This document shows, one piece after another, positions 16,098 to 24,955 of a stretch of DNA of 48,694 nt (positions are counted from its first letter, which is position 1; each line of letters opens with the position of its first letter). Source of the DNA: Tritonibacter mobilis (lineage in GTDB: Bacteria > Pseudomonadota > Alphaproteobacteria > Rhodobacterales > Rhodobacteraceae); assembly GCF_001681715.1 (NCBI RefSeq), contig NZ_LNWY01000036.1:1-48694 (forward strand), in the 5' to 3' direction. A program made the position numbers and the translations under genes. A model generated the notes under the pieces. That model was not told the DNA's origin. It saw only the letters and a list, made by a program, of their open reading frames with translations, and did no database searches.

Positions 16098-17405
16098 ATG
16101 TTGAACTTCCTATCCCGGCCAATGGTGCGTCTCATTGACCGGTATCTGCCTGATCCGTTTGTTTTTGTTCTGGTGCTTACCCTGATCGCGGGCCTTGCCG
16201 CCGTCTTGACGCAAGGCACTGGCCCGCTCGAAGTTGTGACGATATGGGGCGATGGGTTTTGGTCATTGCTGACCTTTTCCATGCAAATGTTGCTGGTGCT
16301 GGTCACGGGCTACATGATGGCCTCCACCCCGCTGGTACGACGTGGCCTGACCGCACTCGCGAGCCTTGCCAATAGTGCCGGGGGTGCCATTCTGTTGGTG
16401 AGCTTTGTGTCGCTTGCCGCATCATGGATCAACTGGGGCTTTGGGCTTGTTGTGGGTGCGTTGTTTGCACGCGAGTTGGCCCGTACGATCCGCGTGGATT
16501 ATCGCCTACTGGTCGCCTCGGCCTATTCCGGGTTTATCGTATGGCACGGCGGGCTTGCGGGCTCGATCCCATTGTCCATCGCAACCGACGGCCACCCGTT
16601 TGCCGATATCACTGGGGTCATCCCGACTTCTCAGACGATCTTTTCCGTCTATAACCTCGTGATCGTAGCGGCATTGTTTATCGCAATCCCGCTGGTCAAC
16701 CGGGCCATGCTGCCGCGCGAGGATGAAGCGGTCTATATTGACCCTGCGCTCCTAGAAGACAGCACTCCGGAAAAAAGCGGCGTCTCGACACCGGCAGACC
16801 GCATTGAAAACAGCTTTGTTCTGTCTTTGTTGATCGGTGCGGCGGGTGCAGCGTGGCTGATCCAGTATTTTGCAGCAGGCAATGGCCTGTCACTCAATGT
16901 AATCAACTTCTTGTTCCTGACGGTGGCCACCATCCTGCACGGTAGCCCCCGGAACCTTCTGAACGCCCTGACTGACGCGGTAAAAGGCGGAGCGGGCATT
17001 GTGATCCAGTTCCCATTCTATGCCGGGATCATGGCAATCATGGTGCAATCGGGACTGGCGGCAAGCATTTCTGAAGCTCTCGTCGGTCTTGCAAGCGCAA
17101 CATCGCTGCCGTTCTGGTCGTTCATTTCCGCCGGGATCGTCAATTTCTTCGTCCCTTCAGGCGGCGGACAATGGGCTGTGCAGGCCCCGGTGATCCTACC
17201 CGCAGCCGAAGCGTTGGGTGCGGATATCGCGCGCACGGCCATGGCGGTTGCATGGGGTGATGCGTGGACCAATATGGTGCAGCCTTTCTGGGCGCTGCCG
17301 ATCCTTGGGATCGCAGGCCTGCGTGCCAAGGACATCATGGGGTTCTGCGTGGTGCATCTGCTCCTGTCCGGCCTCATTATCGCGGCCGGGCTGGTCTTTA
17401 TCTAA
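16098..17405 (+). CDS. atoE: Short-chain fatty acid transporter, AtoE type
   Basis: This 435-residue integral membrane protein has about 11-12 helices and belongs to the AtoE/short-chain fatty acid uptake family (TIGR00366-like). Family motifs include the N-terminal LIDRYLPDPFVFVLVLTL, the block SWINWGFGLVVGALFARELAR, and VNFFVPSGGGQWAVQAPV near residue 350. It is expected to import acetoacetate, butyrate or similar acids by proton or sodium symport. A strong GGGAGAGGAG precedes the ATG. No acetoacetate CoA-transferase genes adjoin it, so it seems to be a single-gene unit ending in a clear terminator. Confidence 0.88.
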   Translation: MLNFLSRPMVRLIDRYLPDPFVFVLVLTLIAGLAAVLTQGTGPLEVVTIWGDGFWSLLTFSMQMLLVLVTGYMMASTPLVRRGLTALASLANSAGGAILLVSFVSLAASWINWGFGLVVGALFARELARTIRVDYRLLVASAYSGFIVWHGGLAGSIPLSIATDGHPFADITGVIPTSQTIFSVYNLVIVAALFIAIPLVNRAMLPREDEAVYIDPALLEDSTPEKSGVSTPADRIENSFVLSLLIGAAGAAWLIQYFAAGNGLSLNVINFLFLTVATILHGSPRNLLNALTDAVKGGAGIVIQFPFYAGIMAIMVQSGLAASISEALVGLASATSLPFWSFISAGIVNFFVPSGGGQWAVQAPVILPAAEALGADIARTAMAVAWGDAWTNMVQPFWALPILGIAGLRAKDIMGFCVVHLLLSGLIIAAGLVFI

Positions 17406-17440
17406 AACAAAAAGCGCGCCTCTCGGGGCGCGCTTTTCAA
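17406..17440. terminator. Bidirectional terminator between atoE and the TRAP operon
   Basis: AAAAGCGCGCC (17410-17420), loop TCTCGG, then GGCGCGCTTTT (17427-17437) is a textbook intrinsic terminator. It has a T-run on the plus strand and an equivalent run on the minus strand. It separates the convergent genes at 16098-17405 and 17450-18733. Confidence 0.92.
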
Positions 17441-17449
17441 AGAAGCCTC

Positions 17450-18733
17450 TTAGAAACCGCTCACCGCAGGGAGCCATGTCGACAGGCTCGGCACAAAGGT
17501 GATCAGCAAGAGCGCAGCCGCCAGAGCCAAAAAGAAGGGCGGCAATTCGCGGATCAATGTTGATGGCTTCAGATGGACCGTCGAAGAGACCACAAAGATC
17601 AGGCTCCCGACCGGTGGCGTGGTCAGACCCAGCGTCAGGTTCACGATCACGATAATGGCAAAGTGGTTCGGATCGATCCCCAGCGCAAAGCTGATGGGCG
17701 CAAGGATCGGCACGAGGATCATGACGCCGGGAAGTGGGTCCATGAACAACCCAAAGGCCAATAGCAACAGGTTCACCGCCAGCAGGAAGACAATCGGCGA
17801 CAACTCCCAGCTGATGATGGTTCCGGCCAGTTGCTGCGGAATGCCCTCGATGATCAGCACCCAAGCAAAGGCCCGCGCGGCACCAAGGATCAGCAGAACT
17901 GCACCAGAGGTCATCGCTGCCTTCAGCAAAATGCCCGGCAAATCGCGAAGTTTGAGCGAGCGGTAGACGAACATGCCCACGATCAGGGCGTAAAACACCG
18001 CGATGACGGAGGCTTCGGTGGGGGTAAAAACACCAAACCGAATGCCGCCCACGATCAGCAGGATCAAGGACAATGCCGGGAGTGCAAACACAAAGATCCG
18101 CCCGATCTCAAGCAGGGTCGGCATGGAATCGCCACTGACATAGCCACGCTTGCGGCTGACATAGGCGTTGGCTAAGAGCACCATAAAGGTGATCAAAACG
18201 CCCGGTAGAACACCGGCCATAAACAAAGAGCCAACTGAGACCTGCTGATCCTGCATGGCGTAGATGATCATGGTGATTGAGGGCGGAATAATCGGCCCAA
18301 CCACAGCGCTCGCGATGGTAAGCGCCCCGGCATAAGGGCGATCATAGCCGCCTTTTTCCATCATCCGGATCATCATTGATCCGGGCCCGGCTGCATCGGC
18401 AAGGGCGCTACCGGAAATACCTGCAAACATCGCCGAGCTGACCACATTTGCATGGCCCAGACCGCCGCGAAGGTGACCAACCAGAGACTGCGCAAGCCGC
18501 AAGAGCGCCATGGTAACAGCCCCTCCGGTCATGATCTCTGCAGCAAGGATGAAGAACGGAACTGCCAGCAGCGGGAAGCTGTCGAGGCCGGAGAACATCT
18601 CCTTGACCACCACCAGATGTGGATAGGAAGAGCCGAACGTCAGCGCCACAAACACCGCGATCATCATTGCAAAGGCCACAGGCAGGCCAAGCGCCAGCAA
18701 GATAAAAAGCGCCGGAAAAAGGATCTCAGCCAT
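17450..18733 (-). CDS. dctM: TRAP transporter large permease DctM
   Basis: This 427-residue membrane protein has about 12 helices and is the sodium-coupled channel of a TRAP carboxylate transporter. Motifs include the N-terminal LFPALFILLALGLPVAFAM, the block GISGSALADAAGPGSMMIRMM, and IIPPSITMIIYA. Further on are NLTLGLTTPPVGSLIFVVSS and a C-terminal LITFVPSLSTWLP. The ATG at 18733 overlaps the end of dctQ by eight bases; a 28-residue in-frame extension upstream is unlikely. It works with DctQ and the binding protein DctP. Confidence 0.93.
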   Translation of the reverse strand: MAEILFPALFILLALGLPVAFAMMIAVFVALTFGSSYPHLVVVKEMFSGLDSFPLLAVPFFILAAEIMTGGAVTMALLRLAQSLVGHLRGGLGHANVVSSAMFAGISGSALADAAGPGSMMIRMMEKGGYDRPYAGALTIASAVVGPIIPPSITMIIYAMQDQQVSVGSLFMAGVLPGVLITFMVLLANAYVSRKRGYVSGDSMPTLLEIGRIFVFALPALSLILLIVGGIRFGVFTPTEASVIAVFYALIVGMFVYRSLKLRDLPGILLKAAMTSGAVLLILGAARAFAWVLIIEGIPQQLAGTIISWELSPIVFLLAVNLLLLAFGLFMDPLPGVMILVPILAPISFALGIDPNHFAIIVIVNLTLGLTTPPVGSLIFVVSSTVHLKPSTLIRELPPFFLALAAALLLITFVPSLSTWLPAVSGF

Positions 18734-19253
18734 TTGCGCCTCCGGGCAATGTGGCGGCCGCATCATCGGGATCATCGGCGCGTTTGTAGCGGCCTGCGGT
18801 AATGAAAGGATGTGCAATCAACAGGAGATGAATCATCAACAGCAAAAAACCGATAGGCATCGCAGCATAGACATAAAGGAACGGGAGGCGCAGGGCCGGT
18901 GTCACCTGATATTGCATCCGTTGGGCATATTGCAGGCCGACATAGACCATAAAGCCAAAGAACATCAGCAGCCCGAGCACTATCGCGCCACGCAAGAGCT
19001 TTTGCCCAGCCGAGGGCAAGGCGTCTTGTAGATTGGTGATCGCCACATGCCCGCCCGAACGAAGGATCAAGCCCGCGCCGGAAAAAGCCATCCAAATCAT
19101 CAGGTAGCGCGCGGTCTCATCCGCCCATGGCAGAGAATGCCCGGTGCTATAGCGCAGGGCGATATTGGCCCCGACCACCAGTGTCATGCCCGCCATCATG
19201 GCGATCAGAAGCCAGCCATTCAGCGTGACGAAATAGTGTTCCAGCTTTTTCAA
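18726..19253 (-). CDS. dctQ: TRAP transporter small permease DctQ
   Basis: This 175-residue protein has four membrane helices with the DctQ signature LPWADETARYLMIWMAFSGAG and a charged C-terminus. The best start is a TTG at 19253 (MKKLEHYF), as no ATG or GTG gives a full first helix. A weak start fits low synthesis relative to DctP. A hairpin lies between it and dctP, and it overlaps dctM by eight bases. It bridges DctM and helps receive the loaded binding protein. Confidence 0.9.
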   Translation of the reverse strand: MKKLEHYFVTLNGWLLIAMMAGMTLVVGANIALRYSTGHSLPWADETARYLMIWMAFSGAGLILRSGGHVAITNLQDALPSAGQKLLRGAIVLGLLMFFGFMVYVGLQYAQRMQYQVTPALRLPFLYVYAAMPIGFLLLMIHLLLIAHPFITAGRYKRADDPDDAAATLPGGANG

Positions 19254-19273
19254 GAAACGCGCCCCCGCAAGGT

Positions 19274-19301
19274 GTCCGGCGGCTTAGGGGCGCCGCCGGA
19301 C
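19274..19301 (-). repeat. Hairpin between dctP and dctQ
   Basis: GTCCGGCGGC (19274-19283) and GCCGCCGGAC (19292-19301) make a perfect 10-bp GC-rich stem with an eight-base loop, nine bases after the dctP stop. On the minus strand it is not followed by a T-run. It is a candidate attenuator or mRNA stabiliser raising DctP over DctQM. Confidence 0.65.
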
Positions 19302-19310
19302 GTTTGATCA

Positions 19311-20291
19311 TCACTCAGAAGCGACGATGGATTTGACCAGCTCTTCGCCGTAGGTCTTGTAGTAACCTTCGTAAGCGGACTGGATCGAAGCCTGAAATTC
19401 GGCCTTCTCCTCTGCGGTCAATGCGTTCACCTGCATGCCGCGCTCTTTGAGGATCTCGACACCGCTGGTCTCGACATTATCCACATAGCCGCGCATTGCA
19501 ACGACAGCCTCGGTGGCCGCTTTTTCAAAGGCCGCTTTCTGCTCATCGTTCAAACCTTCCCAGAAAGGTTTGGAGACCAGCAGCATGGCAGGCGAATAGA
19601 CGTGGCCCGAAAGGGTCAGGTATTTCTGCACTTCATCCAGTTTCACAGAGACGATCACCGAGAGCGGGTTTTCCTGCCCGTCGATCACACCCTGCTGCAT
19701 GGAAGAGATTACCTCGGGCCACGCCATCGGAGTCGGCGCAGCACCCATCGCGTTAAACGCTGCCAGATGCACCGGGTTTTCCATGGTGCGCAGCTTCAGC
19801 CCTTGCACATCCGCAGGCGTGTTGATGGCATTGCGGTTATTGGTGATGTGGCGAAAGCCCTGCTCGCCCCATGCCAGCGCATGCAGGCCAACATTGTCAA
19901 ACTTCGCGAGGATGTCCTCACCGATGGGGCCATCCAGCACCGAACGCGCATGGCTCAGGTCGCGAAACAGGAACGGGATATCGAAAACGCCAGTCTCAGG
20001 CACAAAGTTCGCCAGCGTTCCCGAAGACACTATCGTGACCTCAACCGTGCCTAGCTGCAGGCCTTCGATCACCTCGCGTTCACCACCCAGACCCGACGAC
20101 GGGAAATGGGTGAAGCTGAAGTCGTCACCGGTTTCGGCTTTGACGGCTTCTTCGAATTTCTTTGCTGCGACGCCATAGTGGCTGTCCTCTGCCAAAGCGT
20201 AGCCGATTTTGATATCGGTTTGCGCTGTGGCGGGGAATGTAAAGGCAACGGCAGCGCCTGCAGCCATCAGGCCGCGAGTGAAAATGGTCAT
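19311..20291 (-). CDS. dctP: TRAP transporter periplasmic binding protein DctP
   Basis: This 326-residue DctP-type binding protein has a Sec signal peptide (1-23, ending ATA). The family pattern includes LGGEREVIEGLQLGTVEVTI and GLKLRTMENPVH, whose Arg168 is the expected carboxylate-clamping residue, then GVIDGQENPL. The ATG at 20291 follows GGGAGGGA; an upstream in-frame extension of 36 residues crosses the probable promoter. It binds an organic acid. Neighbouring hydroxyacid and aldehyde dehydrogenases suggest a hydroxylated or sulfonated C3-C6 acid. The exact ligand cannot be read from the sequence. Confidence 0.92.
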   Translation of the reverse strand: MTIFTRGLMAAGAAVAFTFPATAQTDIKIGYALAEDSHYGVAAKKFEEAVKAETGDDFSFTHFPSSGLGGEREVIEGLQLGTVEVTIVSSGTLANFVPETGVFDIPFLFRDLSHARSVLDGPIGEDILAKFDNVGLHALAWGEQGFRHITNNRNAINTPADVQGLKLRTMENPVHLAAFNAMGAAPTPMAWPEVISSMQQGVIDGQENPLSVIVSVKLDEVQKYLTLSGHVYSPAMLLVSKPFWEGLNDEQKAAFEKAATEAVVAMRGYVDNVETSGVEILKERGMQVNALTAEEKAEFQASIQSAYEGYYKTYGEELVKSIVASE

Positions 20292-20319
20292 GGAAAATCC
20301 CTCCCTTAGAACCATGGTC

Positions 20320-20334
20320 TTGTTATACATGCAA
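20320..20334. promoter_or_regulatory. Possible GntR-type operator before dctP
   Basis: TTGTTATACATGCAA has outer TTG/CAA arms and a core close to the TnGTnnnACnA form of FCD-GntR operators. It lies 29 bases before the dctP start, in the 107-bp gap after the dehydrogenase gene. A similar TGTATACA site occurs at 25710-25717. Confidence 0.35.
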
Positions 20335-20398
20335 CTTTCGAGAAGCAACCCGACCAGAAAGCACAGATTATGCCCCTGAGACGGGTTCCTCAGCAGCA

Positions 20399-21277
20399 TT
20401 ACGTCTTTGCCCGTCCAAACAGGCGAACGAGTTCCGGCACATAGGCCTGACCATGACCATCTGCCACTGCATCGGCCAATGCAGCGGAGACCCCGTCGGC
20501 CACGGTTTGTTGCGCGCCTGCTTGTTCGGACATTGCGCGATAGTAATCGATGTCCTTTTGGGCGTTGGATACGAAGAACGGCAGCCCTTCGCGGTTGCCA
20601 TCGGTGATAAAGGGGGCCAGTCGGTCCAAGGCGACACTTGCTCCACCGCCGGAGGCCAGAACGTCCACAAAAACAGCCGGATCGACACCCGCATCTGCGG
20701 ACTGCGCGGCGGCTTCGGCCAAGAGCGTCATAAAGCCAACCGACACATAGTTATGGAGCAGTTTCAGACGGTGGCCATGGCTAAGCGGGCCGACATGCGC
20801 CACTTCTTCGGTAAAGGATGCCAGCACCGGGCGCACGCGTTCCAGCGTTTCCACCGTGCCACCTACGAGCAGGTTCAGCTTGCCCTCATGCGCGTGTTTT
20901 GCGGTCCGCGTCATGGGTGCGTCGATATAATCACCGCCTGCAGCACGCACGACCTCGCCCATACGCAGGGTCGACTCGGGCAATGCGGTTGAACAGTCGA
21001 CGATCACCGTGCCGGGCCGCAATGCTGCCGCCAGCCCCTGATCCCCCGCAACGATTGCCTCCACCTGAGGCGATCCCGTCACGCAGAGGATCACCACATC
21101 AGAGACAGCGGCAATTTCTGCTGGCGTGGCGCAGGCCGTCGCCCCCATGCCGGTGATCTCATCCACTGGCTGGTTGCCGGGATGATCCAGAAAACTCAGC
21201 GCAAAACCACCGCGCGACAGAACATTACGGGCGATGCCGTGGCCCATGAGCCCGACGCCAATGATACCAACATGCAT
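20399..21277 (-). CDS. NAD(P)-dependent beta-hydroxyacid dehydrogenase, YihU/GarR-like
   Basis: This 292-residue member of the 3-hydroxyisobutyrate dehydrogenase family has a Rossmann motif GIIGVGLMG (4-12). The second block is DCSTALPEST, and the catalytic Lys172 lies in LKLLHNYVS. Two features are odd. The usual substrate motif SGG is replaced by Thr123-Arg124-Thr125, as in sulfolactaldehyde reductase YihU (GRT, from memory). The Asn normally three residues after the catalytic Lys is His175. The substrate is therefore unlikely to be plain 3-hydroxyisobutyrate or tartronate semialdehyde. It lies between an aldehyde dehydrogenase and the TRAP genes. ATG at 21277 chosen because the Rossmann fold starts there. 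Confidence 0.8.
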   Translation of the reverse strand: MHVGIIGVGLMGHGIARNVLSRGGFALSFLDHPGNQPVDEITGMGATACATPAEIAAVSDVVILCVTGSPQVEAIVAGDQGLAAALRPGTVIVDCSTALPESTLRMGEVVRAAGGDYIDAPMTRTAKHAHEGKLNLLVGGTVETLERVRPVLASFTEEVAHVGPLSHGHRLKLLHNYVSVGFMTLLAEAAAQSADAGVDPAVFVDVLASGGGASVALDRLAPFITDGNREGLPFFVSNAQKDIDYYRAMSEQAGAQQTVADGVSAALADAVADGHGQAYVPELVRLFGRAKT

Positions 21278-21365
21278 GTTGTCTCTCCTCATTCTCATGA
21301 CCGCACAGGCACGGCCCAGCTCCGGACCAGCGGCCCGGAGCGATCCTCCCAGATGCCTTTGGCGA

Positions 21366-22853
21366 TTAGTCTGTGTTGATCCAGATCGCCTTGGTATCGA
21401 GATATTCTTCCATGTGTTCCGTGCCGCCCTCACGCCCATAGCCTGACATTTTGACGCCCCCAAAGGGCACAGCCGGGTCAATCGCATGGTACATATTCAC
21501 CCAGACAGAGCCTGCTTTGAGGCGGTGCGCCAGCTTGTGCGCGGTTCCTAGATGCGTGGAGAAGACGCCCGCAGCCAAACCATAGGGGGTGGCGTTGGCC
21601 CGTTCGACCACTTCATCAAGGCTGTCGAAGGGCAATGCGGAAATCACCGGACCAAAGATCTCTTCGCGTGCGACTGTCATCTCGTCGGTGACACCGCCGA
21701 AGACCGTCGGATGGAAGAAGTGTCCTCCTTCAAAATCCGCGCCCTCAACACGTGTGCCGCCTGTCATAACCTCGGCGCCTTCATTTGGGCCGATGGCGAG
21801 ATACCCTGCAATGCGCTCGGCCTGACGCGCGGAGATGATCGGACCGATATCCGTGCTCTCATCAATACCGTGACCAATGCGCAGATTGGCGGCAAATTCG
21901 GCAACCCGGCGCACAAACTCATCATGAATTTCACGCGCAACAAACAGGCGCGACCCCGCGATGCAGATCTGACCGGAGTTTGCAAAAACCGCCATGGCTG
22001 CCACCGGCACGGCCTTCTCGATATCGGCGTCACGGCACACAATCACCGGAGATTTGCCGCCCAGTTCGAGCGAGACGCGCTTGAGGTTGCCGGTCGCGGC
22101 ACGCGCAATGGACTGGCCCGTCGCGGTTGAGCCTGTAAAGACGATCTTGTCGACACCGGGATGCTCCGCCAAGGCAGCGCCGGCCTCGGAACCGAGACCT
22201 GTCACAATATTCAAAACCCCATCGGGCAGGCCCGCTTCTTGCATGATCCGCGCGATCATCAGAACCGTCAAAGACGCTTCCTCGGAGGGTTTCAGAACAA
22301 CGGTACAACCGGTGGCGATAGCAGGTGCGATTTTCCACACAGATCCCGCGATCGGTGCGTTCCAGGGGATAATGGCCCCAACGACACCGACCGGCTCACG
22401 CACGGTCGAGGAGTGGATTTCACCCGGGAACGAATTGGGGATGGTGTGCCCATGAATGGTGACAGCCTGCCCCGCATAAAAACGCAGCATACCCAGAACC
22501 CGGCGGCTATTGGCCAACGTGCGCTGGATCGGCATGCCCATATCGAGTGTATCGGAGAGGCAGAGGTTTTCCCACTCGGCCTCAAAGCGTTCTGCAATCC
22601 GAAGGAGCAGCGCCTGACGCTCAAAAGGGGTCCATTTCGACCACGGCCCGTCAAAGGCCTTACGGGCAGCTGCAACAGCCGCATCGACATCACCCGCACC
22701 ACCTTTGGGCACGGTGGCAAGCAGTGCGCCAGTGGCGGGGTTACGTGCGTCCATCACCTCGCCAGATTGCGACTCGCACCATTGCCCATTGATAAACATT
22801 GGGCGAAATCCGCCATCATAAAGCGCAGAGGCCGCCGCTTGCCAATCTTTCAT
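21366..22853 (-). CDS. NAD-dependent aldehyde dehydrogenase
   Basis: This 495-residue aldehyde dehydrogenase is full-length. It has Asn165 in IIPWNAP, the NAD-binding GSTATGQ, general base Glu263 in LELGGKSP and catalytic Cys297 in SGQICIAGSR. It belongs to the broad betaine/GABA-aldehyde-like class, so the substrate is not fixed by sequence. It appears to be the first gene of the set running into the hydroxyacid dehydrogenase (88 bases downstream) and the TRAP transporter, all on the minus strand. Together they could oxidise an aldehyde made from, or reduced to, a hydroxyacid taken up by the TRAP system. Confidence 0.88.
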   Translation of the reverse strand: MKDWQAAASALYDGGFRPMFINGQWCESQSGEVMDARNPATGALLATVPKGGAGDVDAAVAAARKAFDGPWSKWTPFERQALLLRIAERFEAEWENLCLSDTLDMGMPIQRTLANSRRVLGMLRFYAGQAVTIHGHTIPNSFPGEIHSSTVREPVGVVGAIIPWNAPIAGSVWKIAPAIATGCTVVLKPSEEASLTVLMIARIMQEAGLPDGVLNIVTGLGSEAGAALAEHPGVDKIVFTGSTATGQSIARAATGNLKRVSLELGGKSPVIVCRDADIEKAVPVAAMAVFANSGQICIAGSRLFVAREIHDEFVRRVAEFAANLRIGHGIDESTDIGPIISARQAERIAGYLAIGPNEGAEVMTGGTRVEGADFEGGHFFHPTVFGGVTDEMTVAREEIFGPVISALPFDSLDEVVERANATPYGLAAGVFSTHLGTAHKLAHRLKAGSVWVNMYHAIDPAVPFGGVKMSGYGREGGTEHMEEYLDTKAIWINTD

Positions 22854-23119
22854 GTTCTTTCCTTCATTTTATCAGGCCTCAGCCGAACGGTCGGAACCTG
22901 CCCATAACCCGGTGAGTGCGCATAAAATTCATTGCTTCATCTACACCCAGCCTTGTCGAGAAAGCCAGTCGCCCGCGTTGCCAATTTGTGAACACCCATC
23001 TGAAAATCAGAACGCAAAAGGCGCCATTAAATCGCCACAAGCAAAACTGTGCCGAAGTGTAACGATCCTGTATTCGCGCGACGCTTGCGTCACACTCTGC
23101 TAAGACGTAACTCCCCGGC

Positions 23120-23743
23120 ATGGCTTCAAAGATCCTCATTATCAGCCCCCGCGAAGATGGCAGCGGTCGGATTTCCCTGACCCACAAAGCCGAAGGCGCA
23201 AGCGGTATCAGCCGCATTTCCTGTGACGTGTCACCGGCCGACTTGCTGCAGCTTGTGCTCTTTTGCGAAGGCTGCGACCTGCGGCGTATATATGGTGAGC
23301 CGCAGATGGCTGAGGTGGAGTTGGATGGCCTGACAGTGACCTATGCCCCATCAGGCGATGAAATCCATCTACTGCGCCAGATCGGCTATAGTGAAAAAGC
23401 TGCGCGTATCGCATGTAAGACCTTCCTGACGGAAATGGCTGGCGTTGTGGAGGCGGTGCTTGATCAGGCCGAAACCTCCAAACACGGGATCACGCTCAAG
23501 ACCTTGCTGAAGCACGCTGATCTGCCCGCAGCGTATGCCGCACAATTCACTGCGGATGAAACAGCTGCCGTGTTGCACCGTCTGCATGAAATGGCGCTCT
23601 TGATACTGAATGATCGCGCGATGGAGAAAGGATCGCGGTTTGCCAAACTGTTGCGCGCCAAAAAATCCCGCCCCGAAGCAGAGGCCTGCGCGGCAGAGCT
23701 GGTGGCCTCCCTTGCAGACAGCTTGTTGACGCGCGCGTCGTAG
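23120..23743 (+). CDS. Unrecognised 207-residue cytoplasmic protein
   Basis: I do not recognise this protein. It has no signal peptide or membrane helix. The first 90 or so residues look beta-rich (KILIISPREDGSGRISLTHK; VELDGLTVTYAPSG). Residues 95-205 are mostly helical, with DETAAVLHRLHEMALLIL suggesting amphipathic helices. Cys70 and Cys73 (CEGCD... region near residue 50) and further cysteines do not form a clear metal site. No strong ribosome-binding site precedes the ATG at 23120. It is convergent with the reductase gene at 23771 and divergent from the aldehyde dehydrogenase. Codon use matches its neighbours, so it is likely real. Confidence 0.65.
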   Translation: MASKILIISPREDGSGRISLTHKAEGASGISRISCDVSPADLLQLVLFCEGCDLRRIYGEPQMAEVELDGLTVTYAPSGDEIHLLRQIGYSEKAARIACKTFLTEMAGVVEAVLDQAETSKHGITLKTLLKHADLPAAYAAQFTADETAAVLHRLHEMALLILNDRAMEKGSRFAKLLRAKKSRPEAEACAAELVASLADSLLTRAS

Positions 23744-23770
23744 TACACGACCAAACCGCGATACTCTCAC

Positions 23771-24799
23771 TCAATCCATGAGCGCCAATAGATCTCTGTG
23801 CAACGCAGTCGGAATCTCGACGTAGCCGCGCGCAAGATTGCGGGCGCGCGCTGCAAAGCGACGTTGCGAGGGCAAGCGTGCCCCCTGACCGATAATATCG
23901 GCAAACAGGCGCTCCGCCCTTTCGTCATTGACCGCCACACGTCCGCCAGAGAATTTTTCAGGGTCAAAGGCAAGGATGATTTGTCCATGGTAGGGCGCGC
24001 AGCCCGGACGCCCTGCGGCGGCTTCACTTTCCAAACTGATGAGATCATCGATCAGCGGGCCTGCCATCAGCTCAATCATAATTGACAGCGCCGATCCTTT
24101 ATGGCCTCCGAAGGTGAGCATCGCCCCGTCCAAAGCAGCCTCAGGATCGCAAGTTGGCTGACCATTGCGATCAATCGCTACGCCTTCAGGGAGCGGTTTT
24201 CCAGCGCGTTTATGAAGCTCGATTTCTCCTCGCGCAAAACCGCTGGTGGCAAAATCAAAGGTAAAGGGATCTTTGCCGCGACGTGGCCAACTGAACGCAA
24301 TCGGATTGGTTCCCAGCGTTCCTTTTGTTCCCCCTGCGGGCGCAACCCATGAGTGGCTCGGGACCATTGATAGCCCGGCGAGCCCCGCGGCAGAAAGTTC
24401 TTCGACCTCTGGCCAAAGCGCTGAGAAATGAAAGCAGTTATTGACCGCAAGTGCGGCCATACCAAAGCGCCGGGCTTTGGAAATCAGTTCAGGCATCGCG
24501 TCCCGCACGGCCAGCAACGACATCGCATCGCGAGCGTCGGCGCGGATGATTGCGGTGTCGGAAGAGTCAATGACAGGCGTGGCAGCGCCATCGATTTTGC
24601 CATCCTTCATCGTGGTTGCGCACATGAACAGTCGGAACAACCCATGGGACTGACAATCATCCAGCTGACACCGATAGAGCATGTCAGAAATCGCATCCGC
24701 ATGGGCAGATGCGTAACCGCAATGCTCCAACACCCGCTCTGCGAGCGCACGCACCTCATCCAATGGCAACACAGTCTTTGCTTCTTCGGTCTGGCTCAT
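23771..24799 (-). CDS. Ldh2-family reductase, probably delta1-pyrroline/piperideine-2-carboxylate reductase
   Basis: This 342-residue NAD(P)H-dependent enzyme belongs to the Ldh2/malate dehydrogenase-2 family. The stretch FHFSALWPEVEELSAAGL and the later LTFGGHKGSALSIMIELMAGPL closely recall DpkA/Pyr2C reductases, which reduce cyclic imines to L-proline or L-pipecolate. Other family members, such as sulfolactate (ComC), lactate or ureidoglycolate dehydrogenases, remain possible. GTLGTNPIAFSWPR is the shared nucleotide-binding block. The ATG at 24799 has GAGGGGCAG upstream; the longer frame of 89 residues crosses the divergent promoter. It is divergent from the GntR regulator, which probably controls it. 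Confidence 0.75.
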   Translation of the reverse strand: MSQTEEAKTVLPLDEVRALAERVLEHCGYASAHADAISDMLYRCQLDDCQSHGLFRLFMCATTMKDGKIDGAATPVIDSSDTAIIRADARDAMSLLAVRDAMPELISKARRFGMAALAVNNCFHFSALWPEVEELSAAGLAGLSMVPSHSWVAPAGGTKGTLGTNPIAFSWPRRGKDPFTFDFATSGFARGEIELHKRAGKPLPEGVAIDRNGQPTCDPEAALDGAMLTFGGHKGSALSIMIELMAGPLIDDLISLESEAAAGRPGCAPYHGQIILAFDPEKFSGGRVAVNDERAERLFADIIGQGARLPSQRRFAARARNLARGYVEIPTALHRDLLALMD

Positions 24800-24823
24800 C
24801 TCTGCCCCTCGCCCTGAATTCAT

Positions 24824-24923
24824 GGATACCGGATACAACATGCGAGTGGTCACGACCAGCCCCTTCACCAAGCACGGCCACGGTTTTCGTCTTGAAAGAA
24901 TAGGAAATTTACGTAACGTATCC
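24824..24923. promoter_or_regulatory. Candidate GntR sites in the divergent promoter
   Basis: GGATAC occurs twice in tandem (24824-24829 and 24831-24836), and its complement GTATCC occurs at 24918-24923, beside the palindrome TTACGTAA (24909-24916). These lie between the reductase and gntR start codons and are reasonable half-sites for the GntR protein. Confidence 0.35.
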
Positions 24924-24955
24924 AAAATACCGACAATAAGGCGAATTGAACTCTC

